A stretch of 64,000 nt of DNA, from the NCBI GenBank assembly GCA_907164885.2, contig OU015497.1:71580398-71644397 (forward strand), read 5' to 3'. The notes under the pieces were generated by a model. That model was not told the origin of the DNA, made no database searches, and worked only from the letters and a program-made list of their open reading frames with translations. Source of the stretch: Dolomedes plantarius (taxonomy: Eukaryota; Arthropoda; Arachnida; Araneae; Dolomedidae). Position numbers and translations under genes: made by a program. This document shows, piece after piece, positions 14,301-27,800 of the stretch. The first letter of the stretch is position 1. Each line of letters starts with the position of its first letter.

Positions 14301-14849
14301 TACTGAGCAGTGATGAGGGAGAAATTTATTAAATTAAGGTCGCATTAAATGAAAATAATATTTTTTGTTTCTTTTCATTTTGTGTTATACATACATTTAT
14401 ATTTTTAATAAAAATTAAGTTGCTTATATGGAATTTTTAAAAAAAAAATTGTTTTTAATAAGTTTTCAGAAGGTAACCCCCTTTTTTGAACTGTCTCTGG
14501 GTCTCATATAACATGGTGTCACACAACACAGTATTTTCTAGGAACCTATCTACCGTGTTATAGAAGGGTTACCTGTACTACATCGGCCTTGATATTTATC
14601 CTCATTAATAGATTACGTAACAACTTTCAGAGCAAGTTCCCATTTTAACTAAACTAACTAGGAAAAAAAATTTAAACATTCAATTTACAAATGCTAAAAA
14701 TAGGAAAATTGTTCTGTTCTCTTTACCTTTTTCTTTATATACACTTCATTCAAGTTTCTGTGTTTAATGACTAGTACATAAAGATTTACTGCCATTTCAT
14801 GAATCTTCTTTGACTAAACTTGAGAAATTAACTTTTGGAAGCAAATCAG

Positions 14850-14882
<33 letters not shown>

Positions 14883-15833
14883 CTCAATTTATCTAAAAAT
14901 TAAACGTTTAAAGGTTTCAGCAACTTTGACAACCACAAAATTATTAATTAACACAGTAAAAGGATTAAAATATTCAAAACAATTGGTGGCTGTCTAATTT
15001 TAATATACTTAAATTTTAAACCAAGAGATAAAATTTATAAATTTTACAGTTACAAAATATAACAATTTCATATTAAGTATTACCACATATCAAACTATAA
15101 TCTGTTATTAGCAACACAGAGTACACATGTTTTAAAGGACCATGAAAATGAAGGTGAAGAATATAGTGATAGAAAAATATGTTGAACTAAAAAATAAGAC
15201 TTTATGTATAATGAAGATTCTGATAATAGGAGAGTCAAAGTAAAATGCGAATTGTTTTTCTTTTTATTCTTTACTCGTATAAAAAACATTTTAAAAGTAT
15301 AATACATGGTGTTTATACTTTTAATACATGGTGTTTTATATATACCAGAAACTTATTTCAAGTTAAAAGATAATTAAAGAATATGTATATATCTAAAGGC
15401 CTGATATCAAGGATATTATTATTTTGGTCTGTGGGCTAAAAGAGTTCTTTATTCTGTCAATCATATATATCTTACCTACACAATGATGAGCTACATAAGT
15501 ATATATGTTTATATGAATGAATTAGCAATATATACTTCAAATGCTTCACACAAAAACACAGTACTTTAATTACATAATGAAAATAATGTTTACATTTTTA
15601 ATTTACATATACCATTACTATTATAACATATTCAATTTTTTATATAATGTATTCAAATAATAAATGAATTAAAGCTTATCACAAACTACATACCAACAAT
15701 AGCATCATTTGTTACAAGTAACTCAATGGCTTCCTCGAGAGCTGAGCGTATTTTTGGAGCTTCTTCTTCTAGTGAGGAAATTTTTGGCAGATTTTCTCTA
15801 ACTAGAATAATGATAAATAATTTAGTGATATGT

Positions 15834-15884
<51 letters not shown>

Positions 15885-18800
15885 TTCTACCAAAAATGTT
15901 AAGCACATCCTATAATTTTTTTATATTTAATTTTAATATAAGGAAACAAAAGACGTGTTAATTCATAATCATTCATTTTTATGACATCTAACTGCATGTT
16001 CCAATCTATATGTACTAATACTATTAAGTTAAAAATCTTTAATTTATTGAAATTTACTAAAGAATTTTTGATGTACACTAAGGCTGGTTAATCATATATC
16101 ACTAATTTGTAAATTTACAAATAGCAAATTAAACTTAACAATAAATTTGGGGGGAAATATAAAAATATTTATTTATTTTAATGCCTACAGAAAACTTCCT
16201 TTTTTATCACAATTTATATATTTAAGTAAAAACAAAATATGTTTGTTTTCCATGACATTTTTTCACTTCTGGCTAACTTTAAAATAAAAACTTCTATATT
16301 TAATACTGCTTTTAGAAATATCCTTCTTATTAGTAACATTAGTAAATACAAAATAAATAACCATGGTATACCTAGTTAATGCTTTTTTCTCAGCATCTGC
16401 ATAGTATGGAACACCATGAAAGCTATGCAGATGATCATATCAAGAAATGATCACTTCAACATAGTAAGGTAGAAATGATAAAAAACACGAACATGAAACC
16501 TACTAACCCACTTCTAAATCAAATATGTCCATAATGTGGCTTCAAATAGAACTTCTTGAACCCCCATTATAACCTAAATGGCAGTTTGCTACTAAAAACT
16601 TAAGGAGCCACAATTCAAACATCATCAAGAGAAAATCATGACTAGATATGTTATTTAGTGCCGGTCTGTTATTCCAAATGAGAGAAAGAAAGAAATGGAT
16701 AGTAAGAACATTTAAGTCTCAAAGGTAAAAGTGAGACAAGTAGGCACTTAAAAAAATTTAGGGTTGTATATATCAGATTATAATAAATAAAAGAAAAGTA
16801 GTATAATATAATGTATTAACAGAAGGATTGTGACAGGACTACCCAGTTTCATTTAAGAAATTAAGCTTACGAGGCTTTTTGTAAGGTTCCTCCACCTAGC
16901 ATAAAATAATGGCAATCAAGCAGTGATGATGCAACATCAATGTGAAAAGGAATATATTATTTATACAAAGAGCTTGCTACACATCATATAGTCAGTGTTA
17001 TGCTTTTACACTGTGGACTCAGGATCGAATACTGAATAAGGCTTGGTCATTCCTGTGTTGTCCCCTCATAGGAAGTGATGTTGATTCAGCATATGGTGCT
17101 CTCATAATAAAAAAACCAACATAATCATAGAATAAACAAGTACATGTCCTCAAGACAAATGCCTACAAATTAGGAAAAAAAAATACTAAACACTATGTTT
17201 ATGATGACTTCAAACTTAAGCTAATTATTCAAATCAAAATTTGGGTTAAGAATTCAGAAAGAATAAAATCAATGGTTACAACTTCTAAAATATTGCCCTT
17301 TTCACAGACATTCTAAATCATTTTAATAAAATTCCTTAATTAATATTTATACTACTATTGAAAAAAATTTAACTCTTATAAGATGGATACTAATATACTT
17401 TTTAAAAATATTCAGACATTTAAAACCACACATAAGAAGAGTTTCTTGAACCTTTTAATATACTCTAAATAATGCCTACTGAAAGTGAAAATAATTTGAC
17501 TAATTTGAGCATGACAAAGTTATCAATGATTTGAAAAATATAGTATGTAGTTATCCCTGTAATTAAATAAAAACTACTTAACTATATGTATTTTTTTTTT
17601 TAGCAATCAACGTAAAATTTATGTCTAATGAATAAAATCAGTACATACCTGATGAACCACTGTTTGGTTGATTAATATCTGGTAACTGCAATTCTGCTGC
17701 TTTCTAAAACAGAAAAATATAAGGACTTAAATTTTCAACTAACTTAATAAAATAAACTGTGAACGCACAAACTTTGAAACTTTTTGGGTATACATTTAAA
17801 AACATTATGTTACTCACCAATAGTTTTGGTACACATTCTGCTTACAGAATTAATAGCTGGAAGAACATGTTGTGTTGTTGTTGTGACTTATGCCCCCTGG
17901 CTGGAATTAATTCCAGACCAGGTCAATATAGGCTAGCGGGCAGAGGGGTGTGGCTCAGGTTTATAATGGCACCACAACGGTTCAAGTCTGATTTAGCCAG
18001 CGGAAGAACATGAAAGGGGATTTTATAATTTTTGTTTAAGCTCAACACTCTTTCAATTACACAGTTGGTCAAAATTTTCCATTTTGGTTAAAAAAATTTC
18101 TAATTTATTTTGACTTTTAAAACAATAGAGTCATAGAATAGAAAATTATGAAATAAGTCACTAAAGTAAAAGAGAGAAATCGTATTTGTGAATAGTTATA
18201 AAATCTATAATTTCTAAAATGTGAATGAAATTTTTTAACATTTTACAATTTTATTCCACACAAATTTTGATTAAAAATAAAATTCAAATTTTACTTGGAA
18301 ATAATATTCTAACATTATATTCTCAGGTTTTAAACAAAAAGATTCATCATAAAAAGTAATAATAAATTGGTATTTGTAAAGGATTTTCACATAAATTAAC
18401 AACAAAAGTTTCAGATTTGATTTTATAGAGAAGAGTAGAAAATATATACAAGTATACTTTACACAGCTAGAGATTCTTACGACCTAAATTAGAAGCAGGG
18501 TTACTATTAAATCCAGATATCTACAGAATGTGCAAAAATTAAGATTAATACAGAATCTAAGATGTCTTTAATTGCCTAATATGTCTTAATTTATAATGTC
18601 ATATACATATTATGCTAACACAGGATGATCAAGAAATCAAATGCCCTGGAGTATTAATTTTCTTGAGTTATATTTAGACATTCAATAAACAATAATTGGT
18701 TATTGTCTTTTGTCCATGCACTTTAATTTTTTTTTTTTTTTAAGCACTAATGAAAAACATGTCTATTCTCAAAATGGATGAAAATTGATTGAAAAATGGA

Positions 18801-21800
18801 GAAAATTTTCAAGATTTTATTAGTCAATTCTATTTTTCAAAATTTAAAATAAGAAATATATTTACTGATATATATTTATTTACAAAATAAAAAATGGATA
18901 AAAACAGTCAGTCACAAGTAGTTATGTGGCATATGAAAATAATTCATAAGTTTAAACGAAATAAAAATGACTTAAAATTATTCCAATTAGAATAATGGAG
19001 TATGGAAAATTCCATCATACCAGCTGTAATTCAAATTTAAATAAATTAATGTTTTTAAAAAATTGTAAGAAATGAAAATTGTACTAAATTTTCAAAAGAA
19101 TGTTAAGCATGAAAATTTTCCCAAAATTTTCAGACATTTACCACAAGTATGAGAAGTACCCATATAACTGTCATAAGCAATCCAAAAAATTGTAAAAATT
19201 GATGGAAATTTTAGTAAAACTCAAAATAAATAAATAAATAAACAATTAGCATGTTTCAAGAGATTTTTTTAAATGCAATTAAAATTTCAAATTTATGTTC
19301 TATATCTAGGATTATCCCACCTACCAGAGAAAAATGTAATTGTTATTTGCAATAGAAGAAATGATTAAATGTTCTGCTACAATTTATCTAAATTTTAAAA
19401 AAAAGTTCATCTAATGCTTACTCAAAGCCATATTATTCAAAAACAGATTAAAAAAGTACATGCAAAAATTTTACAAAATAATTATAAACTACTAATTTTA
19501 ATGAGATGCTTTTCCAGAGGTAACAGAATGATTTCATAAACATTGATTTTTGGCATATCTTCATGTGGAAGATAAGTGTTAAAATATGTAAAAATTAAAA
19601 ACAAAATGCTCAACAGTTTTTATTTTAATTATATTTTCTGGATATTACGGGAGATACTTATTTTTCATGGGAAATGAGTAGGGATGCATGAACAATTTAA
19701 TAAATAATCTCCCTATTTTTATCAAGATGCTGTATGATTTTGATAAGAAATTCCTCCAACTATGTATTTCAAAACTTTTATATTTAATTTCCTTTCCTCT
19801 AACAATTTCCAGTTTTCCATGAGCTTATGAATCCTTTAGTTTATTTTAATGCAATATCATTTTGAAAAAGATATGTGATTGGTGTGTTTGAAAAACCATT
19901 TATAGTATAAATGACAGTACTCAGTCTGTGATACTAAAGATAAATGAATCTTTCATAACAAAAAGCTTTCCAAGGCAAATATAATAGTATCAATGCTGAA
20001 CACACAATGCAGACTGCAGCAAACAAAATAACTTAAATAAAAAAAGCCTACAAGAAACAAGAAATATATATGTAAATTATAACATGATTCCACATAACAT
20101 CCTAACTTTTTTGTGACAACAGAAAAATAGCTCCATAACAAATCCATTGAACATTAAAAGTACATTTAAAATTCTAAAATCATTCATTGATCATATTAAA
20201 ATAAATATTTAAATGCCCTGGTAGAACAACCAAACCCTAAGACTTAAATTTAACTATTCTCCAAATGACTTGTGACTCATTTGGTAAACCACAATTCATT
20301 GGTTATGAAGAGCTATGTTCAACCCTTATTCTATAAATATACTCAGCTTTTTCCCTGAAACAAATAAAATTAAAGAAATAAAATTCTTAGAAGAATTTCT
20401 TTAAGGCAGTGTATAGTATCTTTTTTTCTGGGGAAAAAATCTCACTTTAAAATAAAACCATGAGATATTTTGATTATTTTATGGAAAAGGTGAATTATGT
20501 TAATTTCAGCAACATAATATAATGCTCATATTATGAGGCAGGTAAACACAACTTTGACTAAACTTCAAAGGAGGCAACAACCTCAGAACCTTATTCTTCA
20601 AACCATTATATAATATTATTTAGAACTTCCTTTAGCTTCTGAATGTTAGTGGCAATATAACACATTTCCATATTTCAATTAGAAATAAATTAAGCATAAA
20701 AAAATTTTGCAGTTATTCCTGAAAACATGCTGTATTTTTTAACTGTTAAAAATGTAAGTATGTGTCTCCTGTAATTAAAATGCCAAATAATTGTTACACT
20801 AATTTGGACATTTATTTGAATCCCCCACAACATAGTAAAATATAAACAGAGGGATATCTATCATAGTCAAAGAACAATTATAATTTATTGCAAGATCATT
20901 TACTTTGCTGAAGATCAGCACTGAAAAATAAGATAACTTGATCACAGCACATTCATACAAGCCCCCTCTCCTTACCATTTTACTGATTTTTTTTTATTAT
21001 TTAAACATCTAAAACCCTGTGTCTCTTTAATATTTTGATCATGAAATATACTAATATATATCTACTAGTAATAGTTAAAATAATCAACAAAATTGAAACT
21101 ATTACTAATGAATTTTTTTATTAATTTTCATGGTATTTGAAAGCAATGTAACTTGTGTACATATGATCATTTTATGAAAGTGACAACATATAACTTAACC
21201 ACCCAATTCTAGTTTTGATCCTCAAACAACCAATCAGAATATAGGAACAGATTTCTGATAGAGGAAGACAAGAAAATTACAAAGAAGAAAATATTTTCTT
21301 GCCATAGAACTTTCAAAGGATTCAGAATTCCTGATCTGACAGGAAACATTTTTAAAATCCCCAAAATTTTAATCATTCTCCACATGGCTCTCCAGAACCT
21401 TAAGAAACTACAAGTTATATAAGAATACTTCATAGAATCTACTTTTTTCAACTATGACTTATAGCTATGACAAATATGACTTTAGCAAAATTTATAGTAC
21501 CAATCTCTTTCAATACTAATTCCTTCTTTCTATACACAGCCAAACAATATACTTGTTGGAAGAATCTTCAAGGCAAATTCAGAATTATATTGATTGACTA
21601 AAATACTGTTTTAACATAGAAAATTACAGTTCATATATATAAGCACTACTCAAAAATGTATTTATTTTTAATTATTCTCTCAGCTATTACACAAATAAAA
21701 CAAATTACATACTCTTTTAAAGTACTGCAAAAATATTTATGAAAATTTCTTAGATTTATGTATAAATTACACTCAGTCAGACTAATTGATTTTACAATAC

Positions 21801-24800
21801 AGCCCAAATCTAATATTCTTGTTGATCAGAACATTTAAAATTCAAACTAAAGTAAAAAGCAGTTATTTATCCATAGGATATTCTAAAGGCAATATTAAAT
21901 CACTTTAAAAGCTTTGAAGCTGTAGAAAGCAGTATATTAACCTTTTACACGCCGCACTATGATCGAAATGTAACACAAACTATTTATTGATAAAAATCAC
22001 ATTAAAACTCAAACATAAGAGAACTATGAGTAGTTTTTTTTCAAAAAAAAAATGTTGTATATGATTTATAACATGTTCCCAAAAGGGCACACTGGCGGGA
22101 AACACTTAGTTTTTCCACATATTTTTATAAAATATGATTAACGACCCTTACATTCAAATTTCCATTTCTGTACCCAATTTTTTTAATAGTTATAAGTAAA
22201 TTTCTAAAAGTTATTGAGTAATAGCACAGGTTAAGCAGAAAAATAGTCGGGGTCCCCTCCCATGGTCGGGGTCGAGCCGTGGTGGTGCTCAAGTGCTACA
22301 CCACCTTAACTAGTCAAGAGGTGCAACAAAGATTTCGAAAGAAAAAATTTTCTAACTAAATTTTTAAAAAATTAATTTTACAGTTGATGAGCAAGAATTA
22401 CTATATTGAAACAATTTTACAATTATTTCTTAGCATGTTAATCAAACAATTGAAAAACCATTAGAAAAAAGGAATTAACAGATAATCTTTGTGTAAAAAT
22501 TCACAGCACAATAATAATATGAATGAAAATCTAAAAAATACAAGAAGAAATAAAAAAAACCTACCGAAATTCTTTAAAATAAGAAAAAGAAAAAGAAAAA
22601 AGATTTTTGTTCTTAGCTTTTTTGCTCTACGTGTTTTCTACTGTCCGGTAGGCAGGAAAGTATTTCTCATGCAGTCTTTTCTCACACAAAATATTTATTT
22701 CTAGTATTCGTTTGGCATACAACCCAACATCCTTGTGCTGATGGCACAATAAAATATGCATCTGATTGTCTCAAAGATTCACAGCAATGTGCGTAAGGTC
22801 CAGGAACAGAGTGGATTTTCAATTTCATGCGAAGCAAACACAAAGTTGCTTCTCTCCTGAAATTGAGATGCGATAGTTCTGCTGTTGTACCTTTGTGCAA
22901 ATGTAAATGCAGAATCCATCCAGCAGCGACAGCCATGTTTAGCACATTGCTTAATAGACTTCAATACCATTTTTTGTTTCTAAACATAGGTCGATATGAT
23001 CTAAGAAGTCTGTCTAGTAAATCGACACCTCCCATCCCCTCATTATACATTTTTATCAGATGTGGCTGAGAAACATCAATTCTTTTATTTTTGTGCTTGA
23101 CAAAATCGCTTGGTTTTACCGATAGGCTCATGGGTCGAATAATTGGATGCTATAGTTACTACAGCACTGTCCAGCGACAAATATAAGCTTGTCCATCACT
23201 TCGGCACTCAAAATTTCCTATTTGCCATTTTGATACTTCCTTTTGTGATTTGAGAAAGCATCTTCCTGTCCGAAATTCCTGAATCGTGCCAGTTGCTTTG
23301 AAACCCTTTTCAGACAACTCAGTAAACAGCTTGTGTGATTAGAAAAAGTTGTCAATGAAAATGTCATGCATCTCTGGATTTTCAACACTGGATAGAAGTT
23401 CCCACACAACTCTAGATCCAAGAGGAGAGTTTTCTATTTCTGAACTTTTTCCACTATAGATTCTCATAGCATATGGATAGCCACTGCTGGAACACAACAT
23501 CCATATTTTAAAATCAAACTGTATTGGTTTACCCAGTATACACAATTTAGCCGAATGATGACCATAACAGGGCACTATGGATTCATCTATACTCAATTTA
23601 GATTGGAAGTGACATATCCTCTCTCAACTGAAGAAAATCGCAGAGTAAAGGAAAATAATGAGAACTCATAATCACGTGTTTTCCAACATATTATGTGCCC
23701 CTCCAATAGAGCCATAAACAACGTCTAACTATCAACAAACACACGTTTTTCAGCGGCAGCTATGAGTCATCCACTTCAGACCCATTGGAGTCCCCCTCCC
23801 CCTCTCCTCCACACACGTGGGGGAGAGGGGTGAACAGGGGTAATGAAAGTAGATCACAGTCATAAACATATTTCCTTGATACGTACTAATAGCTCTCGTA
23901 TTCGAAAAAATTTTATCAGTACTCCTATGCACTGTAATCAAAAGAACTGAATTATGTTGAAAAACTAACCTTTACATGCCAATGTTCCCTTTTGGGAACA
24001 TGCAAATTTTTCATCTAATAGTAACAACAAAATTTAATTTTTATTGTTATAACTTATGTTCTACCAAGAAAATGATCATTTTTAATTACTCCCTCTTAAT
24101 TTTAAAATCATTTGTTAAATTTGGAATTTTATACGAATTTTTGAATTTTGTTCGACGAAAAGTTAGAAAAAAGCCAAAGTTACGATTTTTTCCCCCTAGA
24201 CACTATTTATTTTATTAACATAACCTCAATGCCAAAAAATCAATCCATATCTTCGTTCTAAGTAATAATTTTTATAGAGCAATATGAATAAAATTGTATT
24301 TTTCACAGAATTTTGAAGTTGATGTTCCCTTTTGGGAACATTGGCGTGTAAAAGGTTAAAATTGCTAGAACCATTCACACTAAGAACCAGACGTTTTCAA
24401 GCAGAATAAAGTTCCAACATTTACAGACCTTTTAAGATGGAAACATATCATTTTAAATGTAGAGAGCAGCAAAGACAGATAAATATGGCAAGGAGTGATA
24501 TCAACTCAAACCTTGAACAAAGTTTAGTACCATTACCAAAACAGAATTTTTATACAACATAATAGGTCAACAGAAATAGAATATGAAGTTAAATATGAAA
24601 TAAAATGTACCTTGACTGACAGGAAAGTTAAATTTAGTTCATATGATTTTTATTAGGCAATTTTACTAGTGCTAATTTCCGAAGGTCAATAAATCTGAAT
24701 TACAGAAGTCATCAAAATATATATCTTTTAAAAAAAAGGTTTGGAATTTCTATTTATTTATTTTTTTTTTGTCATTTAAATGTCAAGAATTGAAACAATA

Positions 24801-27800
24801 AGAATGAAAATCTCACTGTGTGAGTGTGTGTGTAGCAAGCAGCATAGGATACAATATTACCCAAAAGTAACAGATTATAAACGTAACATAAGCATTGTTT
24901 AATTATTCACGCTATCCAAAGAATAACTATGCTATTTACCTCCATTTTAATGTACAATTCTTCATTCTACATACATAGAAAGTGATCAAATTAATAATTA
25001 TTAATTTAAACACCATGACAAGAAAATGAATAAATTTTAGTATGGTTTCATCATGATCAATTATAAGTTAAAACTGAATGAAAGAAAGCCTTTTACTTTC
25101 TTCAGATTATTGTTATATTATGTACCCTTCAATATAACAAAATATACAGTCAATTTTTTCAAAGGTGTACATTAATTCTGAAAAGTTTACAAAAATTTTC
25201 TTTTTTTTTTCTTTTTCTTGACAACAAATGAAAGTTAATTTAAAACATTTCAGATGACTAATATGGTATTTTGTATAATTAAATATTTATTATATATGTC
25301 ATCTTAACTATAGCTAGGTACAAAGATTCTCTTAATTATAACTAGATACAAAGATTACTATTACAGATATAAGAGAACAAGAGCTATCTCATTATTATTA
25401 GAATACATATTACTTGTCTCTACTTAATATATGATTATTTTATAGGTAAAATAAAAAAAATTAGAAACTATCTCAATAACTTAAAACATTTAGATTCTAT
25501 TTAAGTCTAAATAACCTTAAAATTTATTACCCTAAACTATGGCCTTGTAAGATTTAAATTATACCGAAAAATATTTTGGCACACAATCTCACGCATACAT
25601 TTGACTACATAGAAATCATCTTGTCAGTTTTTCCTGTTTTCATTTGAGAACATAATATAAAGCAAATCTATTACATTGACTTCTATGAGAAATAAAAAGA
25701 AAAATTTGAGAAAAGGTTTTTTATTTAAAACTTTTACAGATTAAAATAGCCATTTTTATATATGCTGTTCAATACGTCATATAAAATTACACTGAATTCC
25801 GTACTTTTTAAGGCTTGCGCATTTTAGGTAACTTTTAAGATTTCAGAACTTAATCTATGTTAGCAAAAAGGAAGAGGTACAATGACACATTTTCAAAATT
25901 ATATATATATATATATAAATTATACACATATTTGATATCACAGACAAAAATGAGATACAAGCAACTAAAGAAATCAAATACCAGGCAATAAAAAATCAAT
26001 ACAATATATGGTAAAGTTGATTCAATTCATAAAGTTCTATCAACTCAAGAAAACTACTTTCACTCAAGATTGATAAAAACTGCCTTGAAAAATTCAAACA
26101 ATTATTTTGATTTATACAAGATATTTTTTATTTATTATTGATTAAAACTATATTTTAATTGAATTAAATTTAATGCTTTCAAAAATAACATGACTAAATG
26201 GGAGGATAGCTTGATAGCCACAGAATTAAACTAATGTATGTCAACATACAGCCTGAAAAATATTCTAGCTATTAATAAAATTTTCATTTTGTTTATATTA
26301 AGATTATGTGGATTCATTACGCTTATTCCATTATTAAGTGTATATATATATATACTTCTTATGTTAAGTTTAGAACTAATATTACAAAAAAGCACATACT
26401 ATAAAAAAATTTTCTAAAAAAATTTCCTTTCAGATTTTTTTTTCTATTATATTTGTTACATCCACCTTCAGAGAGAGAATGAATGAACTCATTTTGGGAA
26501 ATTGGACTGAATAAGTACTGCATGACAGTTATATTGTCATTCATAAAACCACAAATGAAAGCATTTTATTTGTGTATGATGAAAAACAAGTCTCACATAA
26601 TTATTTTAATTACTGTTACAGTACAAATTTACTTTATAATTTATCATGTACATACCTTAAAGTGCTTAGTCTTATTAATTTAAATTTTTTGTTAAATAAT
26701 TTTAATACTTCAAGAAAATCCTCATGATTTATGCTATAAATTTATATTTACTCAAATTTTTACTCTTCTGCTGAACTGTAAATATGCTGTTTTTGCTCTT
26801 CTTGTCACTTTAGCATGATTTATGCCCCTGTTTTTGACAGGTGTCTATTGTTCTGATCTTATACCCCACCTATAAGGCATTATCCTGTGATACAACATAT
26901 ATCTGACGGTTGAAGGTAAATTTAAAAGGTAGGAAAAAATAATCATATATTATATATAGGCTAATAAATCAATTGAAAGTTTTCTCATACAATTTTTTGA
27001 TAAGCTCACTAACTTTTGACATCCAAAACTCCCCTTTGACATGAAATTTTATACTTTTTCAAAACTGCTAATGATCAGTTCTAAATTTTCCTAATACTTT
27101 CTAAGTGAATGAAAGAAAGATTTTTATGTGAAAATTTCAAAAAAATCCTCAAACTAACAAATTAATCTTGTACTCTAGATTTTTGTTCATCATTTATTTG
27201 AATTTTCTTCAATTTTGGATTTCTTTTGACAAATAATAAATTTGTTCTAATCTATTACTAGTAAATTTATATTCAACTGTAGTTTAACTACTTTTAGGTT
27301 ATTGTGATTCTTCTAACTTTTCCTGAATCCCACTAAGCTTTTTACTAAGCAAAAACTATTTTTCTGGAAGAAAACCCCCAAAAATATGATGTTAAATTAA
27401 AGTTGTTTTGATTTTGTTACTTAAAAAAAAAACTCAGCATAACCTTATTATTCATACTAAAAATTGTGTATCATCTATCAATCTGATGTTTTGCAATTAT
27501 TAAAAATAGTATAAAACCTTAAAGTATTCTGCAGCAAATTTCCCATGATCAAACATATATTTCAGACTAAATCTAAACTTTCTGAAAAAGTGAAATTTCA
27601 AACTCAAAATATTACTAGAACAACTTGTGACTCAACCTAAATTTTTTCCAAGAAAACTCCTAAAATTTCTAACTGCACAACTATAATTTTCAACTGATAT
27701 TTAGAACTCTTAAGGTTTACAGCCTAAAGAAAAACTTTGGATGTGGTAATACTAATATAAGGAGAAATATATTCATAGACACTGCTATGAAATGTACATT

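Noticed and set aside
17942..17993. Apparent tRNA A and B boxes (TGGCTCAGG, GGTTCAAGTC) on the plus strand
   Set aside because: The segment aligns in reverse with the 3' half of the SINE at 164-522, so the box resemblance is coincidental.
21209..21451. 80-residue minus ORF in intron 2
   Set aside because: No motif, no splice context and low complexity; treated as chance.
22240..22316. GC-richer patch with GGTCGGGGTCGAG, suspected SINE
   Set aside because: Only weak and patchy similarity to the SINE at 164-522, and it lies inside the piggyBac element; left unassigned.
22489..22704. 71-residue Lys-rich plus-strand ORF
   Set aside because: A by-product of A-rich sequence within the piggyBac element; no domain and antisense to the transposase end.
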